DNA from: a virus
Strand: one strand, 5' to 3'
Length of the DNA: 34,406 nucleotides
IMG/VR virus record: IMGVR_UViG_3300029397_000001
Location: 1-34,406 of that record
Below are positions 31,652 through 34,406 of the stretch, piece by piece (within the stretch, counting starts at the first letter, position 1; every line of letters begins with the position of its first letter). The notes beneath the pieces were generated by a model. It made no database searches. It worked only from the letters and a program-made list of their open reading frames with translations, and was not told the origin of the DNA. Position numbers and translations under genes: made by a program.

Positions 31652-32075
31652 TGACTTTCTTGAGCTGGATGGGGCCGCCGTCGGGGCCGGTCAGGCGCTG
31701 TTCGACGCGCTCGCCGTACTTCTTCGGCCGCAACTTGCCAGCCAGCCACTTACGCGACTCGATCTGGAGCCGCGACCGCTCGACCATGTCCACCTGTACG
31801 GTCTCGGTCTCGCCCGTCACCTTCGTCGTGACCTTCGTGCCGAGCCGCGTGGTGTCGGCCAGGTAGATGATCTCGTCGGCCAGCGTGTCCGCCTGGACTT
31901 CTCGCGCGCGGGCGTACTGCTGCTGAAACTGGACGTCCTCGGACAGCCAGGTGTACACAGTGCGCACGCCCGGCATCTTGGTGTCGGCGCATATCTTGCG
32001 CAGGCTTTGCCCTTCCATAAGGCGGGCGCAGATTTCTGCGGCGATCTCCGGGGTGTAGGTTGAAGGTCGGGCCAT
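31569..32075 (-). CDS. terS: Terminase small subunit
   Basis: A 168-residue protein with an N-terminal HTH (YTPEIAAEICARLMEGQSLR, then KICADTKMPGVRTVYTWLSE) and an oligomerisation region (QQQYARAREVQADTLADEII, ESRKWLAGKLRPKKYGERVE). This layout is usual for small terminases that recognise the phage packaging site. The C-terminal 27 residues are encoded in DNA shared with terL. It starts four bases after the HTH/GIY-YIG-like gene. Confidence 0.88.
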   Translation of the reverse strand: MARPSTYTPEIAAEICARLMEGQSLRKICADTKMPGVRTVYTWLSEDVQFQQQYARAREVQADTLADEIIYLADTTRLGTKVTTKVTGETETVQVDMVERSRLQIESRKWLAGKLRPKKYGERVEQRLTGPDGGPIQLKKVNDLTDEELLALAAGSGPGAADPEAGEG

Positions 32076-32078
32076 GAG

Positions 32079-32564
32079 TTAGACGAGCAGCGCACGGGCT
32101 GCGATTTCCTTCAGGTCGGTTTCGGTGAGCCGATACCACTCGCCTCGCACGCGGCTTGCCGAGAAACGTTTGTGCAGCGCCCGCTCTTCTCTGCGCATCT
32201 GCGAGCAGAAGTAGCAGCAGGCCACGCAGATCTCGAAAGGCGATGACGTCTGGTGCTGGTCGTACCGAGCGCCGAAGCTTTTGGCCATGCCGATCTTGTA
32301 GAAGCGCTCCAGGCCTGAGTCGATGTAGATCACGTACACGAAGCCGGCGCCGGCCGCCAGGTCATCGGGATCAATCGCCGCCAGCACTGGCTTGTGCGGA
32401 TGAGGTTCCTTCCCCGCGCGCTCCCACTCGTCGCGCTTGGCGCGCTTGCGGATGGCCCCCTCGGTGATGCCGTGCAGGGTGGCGAGTTCCCGCAAGGACA
32501 TGACGCCCGCGCGGTAGCCCGCCTCGATGCGCTCCCAGTCGGGAGACTTCTTTGCTTCGGTCAT
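32079..32564 (-). CDS. HTH protein fused to a GIY-YIG-like (T5orf172/MUG113) domain
   Basis: The ATG at 32564 gives 161 residues. Residues 8-50 are an HTH like those of small terminases: DWERIEAGYRAGVMSLRELA then TLHGITEGAIRKRAKRDEWE. Residues 74-150 are a T5orf172/MUG113-type GIY-YIG nuclease: GFVYVIYIDSGLERFYKIGM with Tyr 77 and Tyr 89, AKSFGARYDQHQ with Arg 100, MRREERALHKRFSASRVRGE with Glu 127. It lies immediately upstream of terS/terL. A role near the packaging site, such as DNA nicking like the HNH partners of some terminases, or a mobile nuclease, are both possible. Confidence 0.82.
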   Translation of the reverse strand: MTEAKKSPDWERIEAGYRAGVMSLRELATLHGITEGAIRKRAKRDEWERAGKEPHPHKPVLAAIDPDDLAAGAGFVYVIYIDSGLERFYKIGMAKSFGARYDQHQTSSPFEICVACCYFCSQMRREERALHKRFSASRVRGEWYRLTETDLKEIAARALLV

Positions 32565-32568
32565 GAAT

Positions 32569-32760
32569 TCAATGCCTCGTTGGCAGGGTGGCGCCATAGA
32601 GGTGGGCCGAGATGATCAGCGCTACCCATTCGCACCCATGCGCCTCGGCGCCATTGCCGATCGCGCGAGCGACCCGAGCGGCGCGGCGGGCGTCTTCAAG
32701 AGTGTCTTGGTTCAAAGGCCGACCGATGAACTCGGCGGCTACGCTGTGAAGGTGGTCCAT
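32569..32760 (-). CDS. Unknown 63-residue protein
   Basis: The ATG at 32760 has GGGAG five bases upstream and gives 63 residues. It begins MDHLHSVAAEFIGRPLNQDT and continues LEDARRAARVARAIGNGAEA, a helical region, then WVALIISAHLYGAT. No family is recognised. The frame is open upstream but with weaker starts. It ends just before the HTH/GIY-YIG-like gene. Confidence 0.6.
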   Translation of the reverse strand: MDHLHSVAAEFIGRPLNQDTLEDARRAARVARAIGNGAEAHGCEWVALIISAHLYGATLPTRH

Positions 32761-32907
32761 AGTTGCTCCCATCCGACTACCCGCCACGGCGGGCTGGGCG
32801 CGGCGGTTCTCGTCGTGCTGGCCGCCGGCGACAAGACCGGAAAGAAGTGCCCCGCGCATTTGCCCCTGCGCGGGCGCCAGGCCAGCTGAGGCGACTCATG
32901 GGGGTGT

Positions 32908-33171
32908 TCAGTGCTTCAGCTCACCGTCGATGGCGATCATGAAGCCGGGGTGTTCGAATTCGGGGTTCATAGCCTGCATGCAGTCGACCGCGACGGCCCA
33001 GATCCAGTCTGCGGCATCCAGCATCCACTCCGGCCACCAGTTGCGCACGGCAACCCGCGGCGCTTCGCCATACGGATCGCCCAGGTACACCGGGACGATC
33101 TTGTAAAGGCGGCCGTAGTGCGTGTAGTCCTGGGCCAGTTGCTCGGGCGTCAGGCGTTTGAGAATGGCCAT
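32908..33171 (-). CDS. Unknown 87-residue protein, first gene of the late block
   Basis: The ATG at 33171 has GGAGG four bases upstream and gives 87 residues. It reads ILKRLTPEQLAQDYTHYGRL, YKIVPVYLGDPYGEAPRVAV, then NWWPEWMLDAADWIWAVAVD, with many aromatics. I do not recognise it. There is no signal peptide, and the hydrophobic stretch is too short and broken to be a clear membrane span. It is the first clear gene after the 400-base gap. Confidence 0.7.
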   Translation of the reverse strand: MAILKRLTPEQLAQDYTHYGRLYKIVPVYLGDPYGEAPRVAVRNWWPEWMLDAADWIWAVAVDCMQAMNPEFEHPGFMIAIDGELKH

Positions 33172-33430
33172 GCGGCCTCCATGTGGGTTGTGGGGCCCCT
33201 CCCCCAAGCACGCGTTGCACGTGGCGCTGTGTGGCGCAGGGAGACTTCGGGCGGCGCCGGTCGGAGCCAGTGGTACGGGGCCATCCCCGCGCGCAGCGGC
33301 CGCGGGGGCTCACTGTGCTGTCTGGTCGATTGCGGCGGCTGTTCCCACAGAGCAGAGGCCAAAGCGTGACGTCTGCCAGCCGGTGACCATGCGGCCCCGC
33401 GGACGGTTCTCTCTGGCCCCTGCTCTCTGG

Positions 33431-33453
33431 AAACAAAAGGTGCGGATGCACCT
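33431..33453 (-). terminator. Second terminator-like hairpin in the late-control region
   Basis: Minus strand AGGTGC-ATCC-GCACCT is followed by TTTGTTT. The six-base stem is weak. It could be an early terminator bypassed by a Q-like protein. Confidence 0.5.
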
Positions 33454-33498
33454 ATGTCGTCAGCTCGATCACGCTCAGACGACGACGCCCGCAATGCA

Positions 33499-33528
33499 AA
33501 AAGCCCCGGCCATTGGCTCGGGGCTTTT
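33499..33528. terminator. Bidirectional terminator after the Q-like gene
   Basis: AAAAGCCCCG and CGGGGCTTTT form a perfect ten-base stem around a ten-base loop, with T-runs on both strands. It lies 43 bases past the stop of the Q-like gene. Confidence 0.9.
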
Positions 33529-33571
33529 CTTCCGGAAACGCGACATCCGCCTACGGGCATCAGTCTCGTCG

Positions 33572-34021
33572 TTAGACGGTAGTCATCACGGATTGAGGGG
33601 GATTATGCACCCGTGATACGAACTTGGCAACATAGAACTCGAATTCGTGAACGGCACGGACCAGAATGTCGTCGAATTCCCGCACCCGCATCCCCTGCAT
33701 CCGGCAAATGATGGCCGGCGGCTGTCGCAGAACGTAGTAGGACCGCAACAGCGCTGTTTCTCGCGGCAGGCCTCGATATCCCGCCGCGGTGCGCCAGCAA
33801 GCCTCGATCAACTCCGCATCTGCCTCGTCCTTCTCTGGTCGCGGCTGCTCGCTGTCCTCGCCACGCGGTAGCTTGCCCGCCCTGCGGGCCAGCTCCTGGC
33901 ACACCTGATACGTGGGCGAGACTGAGAACGATGGCCGGTCTCGCATGACGGCTCCCCAGTTCTCAAGCCGTTCGTGAAAGTCGGCCGGCAGACGGTCCAA
34001 CAGCAGTTTGGGAATGGTCAT
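33572..34021 (-). CDS. Antitermination-like late regulator (Q-like)
   Basis: The ATG at 34021 gives 149 residues. The opening LPADFHERLENWGAVMRDRP has the R-LENW pattern seen in phage late regulators of the Q/sigma-like group. The C-terminal half resembles a sigma region-4-like HTH: AELIEACWRTA, then LLRSYYVLRQPPAIICRMQG and MRVREFDDILVRAVHEFEFY. Such proteins let RNA polymerase read through terminators into late genes. Its place before two terminators and the late block supports this. It starts in an ATGA overlap with the gene upstream. Confidence 0.65.
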   Translation of the reverse strand: MTIPKLLLDRLPADFHERLENWGAVMRDRPSFSVSPTYQVCQELARRAGKLPRGEDSEQPRPEKDEADAELIEACWRTAAGYRGLPRETALLRSYYVLRQPPAIICRMQGMRVREFDDILVRAVHEFEFYVAKFVSRVHNPPQSVMTTV

Positions 34022-34224
34022 GGCGCGGTGCGCTCCTCGTACTTCGAACAACGTTGGCCGATCTCCTGGCCCAGGGCGCAGCGCAGGACGCGCCGGCCGC
34101 CGAAGGGGTTGGTGATCAGGCGGATTTCCTTGCAGCCGGCGCAGGTGCGCGCAGGCGGCGGTTCTTGGCGGCGCTCCAGCAGCTTGGCCGGGTCGCCGCG
34201 CTCGGGTCGTGTGGCCCAGGTCAT
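34018..34224 (-). CDS. Small Cys-containing protein upstream of the Q-like gene
   Basis: A 68-residue protein with a likely zinc site: CAGCKEIRLI and, later, RCALGQEIGQRCSKYEERT. I recall similar small proteins beside phage late regulators, but no function is established. It overlaps genes on both sides in ATGA junctions, so the three genes form one transcript. Confidence 0.7.
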   Translation of the reverse strand: MTWATRPERGDPAKLLERRQEPPPARTCAGCKEIRLITNPFGGRRVLRCALGQEIGQRCSKYEERTAP

Positions 34225-34406
34225 GCGGCACGCTCCTGAATGCCTGCCAGCGAATGCAGCGGATCCTGCGCTGCCCGGGCGCGCTGCGCGACCATCTCCA
34301 TGGCGGGCGACAGCGCGAATGCGCGCGGCGCCACCTTGGTGCCAGGCACGACCGTGACCGGGCCGGCGTAGGGCTTCTCCGGCTCGGCCGTCTTTGGCAC
34401 CTGGGG
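34221..34406 (-). CDS. C-terminal part of an unknown protein (partial)
   Basis: The frame is open from the right edge to a TGA at 34221 and encodes about 61 residues, including AEPEKPYAGPVTVVPGTKVA and a helical end FALSPAMEMVAQRARAAQDP. The Pro/Lys-rich part looks like a linker. It overlaps the next gene in an ATGA junction. The rest is outside the window; no function can be given. Confidence 0.6.
   Translation of the reverse strand, partial: PQVPKTAEPEKPYAGPVTVVPGTKVAPRAFALSPAMEMVAQRARAAQDPLHSLAGIQERAA

Larger units (their letters stand above)
33172..33571 (-). promoter_or_regulatory. Gene-poor region between the Q-like gene and the late block
   Basis: I find no convincing coding region here; the open frames are Arg/Pro/Ala-rich and lack ribosome binding sites. 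It holds two terminator-like hairpins (listed separately) and should contain the late promoter, and possibly the packaging site, but I cannot point to a confident -35/-10 pair or a cos sequence. Confidence 0.5.

Noticed and set aside
33150-33560. 136-residue minus-strand open frame in the late-control gap
   Set aside because: Pro/Arg/Ala-rich, no ribosome binding site, spans two terminator hairpins; not credible as a gene.
1-34406. CRISPR array
   Set aside because: The only short regular repeats are the SAPVA-coding ones, which lie inside a gene with spacings of 105-153 bases and are not palindromic.

Overview
The window is almost wholly phage DNA: a temperate, contractile-tailed phage (myovirus) of a GC-rich host. 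Strong G/C at third codon positions and the overall flavour of the proteins suggest a betaproteobacterium such as Bordetella, Achromobacter or Burkholderia; the host is inferred from composition and memory of similar phages, not from a marker gene. No unambiguous host gene is seen.

Layout. (1) 1-7.6 kb, plus strand: an early/accessory operon with a RecT annealing protein and a YqaJ-type exonuclease, several unknown small proteins, a C5 cytosine methyltransferase whose gene is overlapped in another frame by a second conserved-looking ORF and invaded by an HNH endonuclease gene, a repeat-built DUF3850/ASCH-like protein, an AP2-domain protein and a small excisionase-like HTH protein. (2) 7.6-8.85 kb: a tyrosine integrase on the minus strand, and next to its start a candidate attP region with an 11-bp inverted repeat and a tRNA-3'-end-like stretch. 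(3) 8.85-10.5 kb, plus strand: a small ORF and a polytopic membrane protein, a likely lysogenic-conversion cargo beside attP. (4) 10.5-33.2 kb, minus strand, read right to left: small genes, an HTH plus GIY-YIG-like protein, small and large terminase, portal, MuF-like protein, DUF2213 protease/scaffold, cement protein, DUF2184 capsid, connectors, DUF3383 sheath, tube, frameshifted tail chaperone, tape measure with a lysozyme domain, baseplate (hub split by a frameshift, spike, gp25-like wedge, gpJ, DUF2612), tail fibre and its assembly protein, then holin, endolysin, Rz and Rz1. (5) 33.5-34.4 kb, minus strand: a Q-like late regulator, a Cys-rich small protein and a partial gene.

How it works together. 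The minus-strand block is the late operon: DNA packaging, head, tail and lysis. The Q-like protein upstream, followed by two terminator hairpins and a 400-bp gene-poor gap, fits late control by antitermination. The integrase lies between early and late blocks with its attP-like region on the late side, as in the virion or circular form of a lambda-like map rather than at the edge of a prophage. No repressor, Cro or replication genes are present, so the window is not the whole phage.

The most unusual parts are the dual-coding methyltransferase locus with its HNH insertion, the predicted -1 frameshift in the tail chaperone gene, the one-base frame break in the baseplate hub gene, the SAPVA-linked repeat protein, and four separate homing-endonuclease-like genes.
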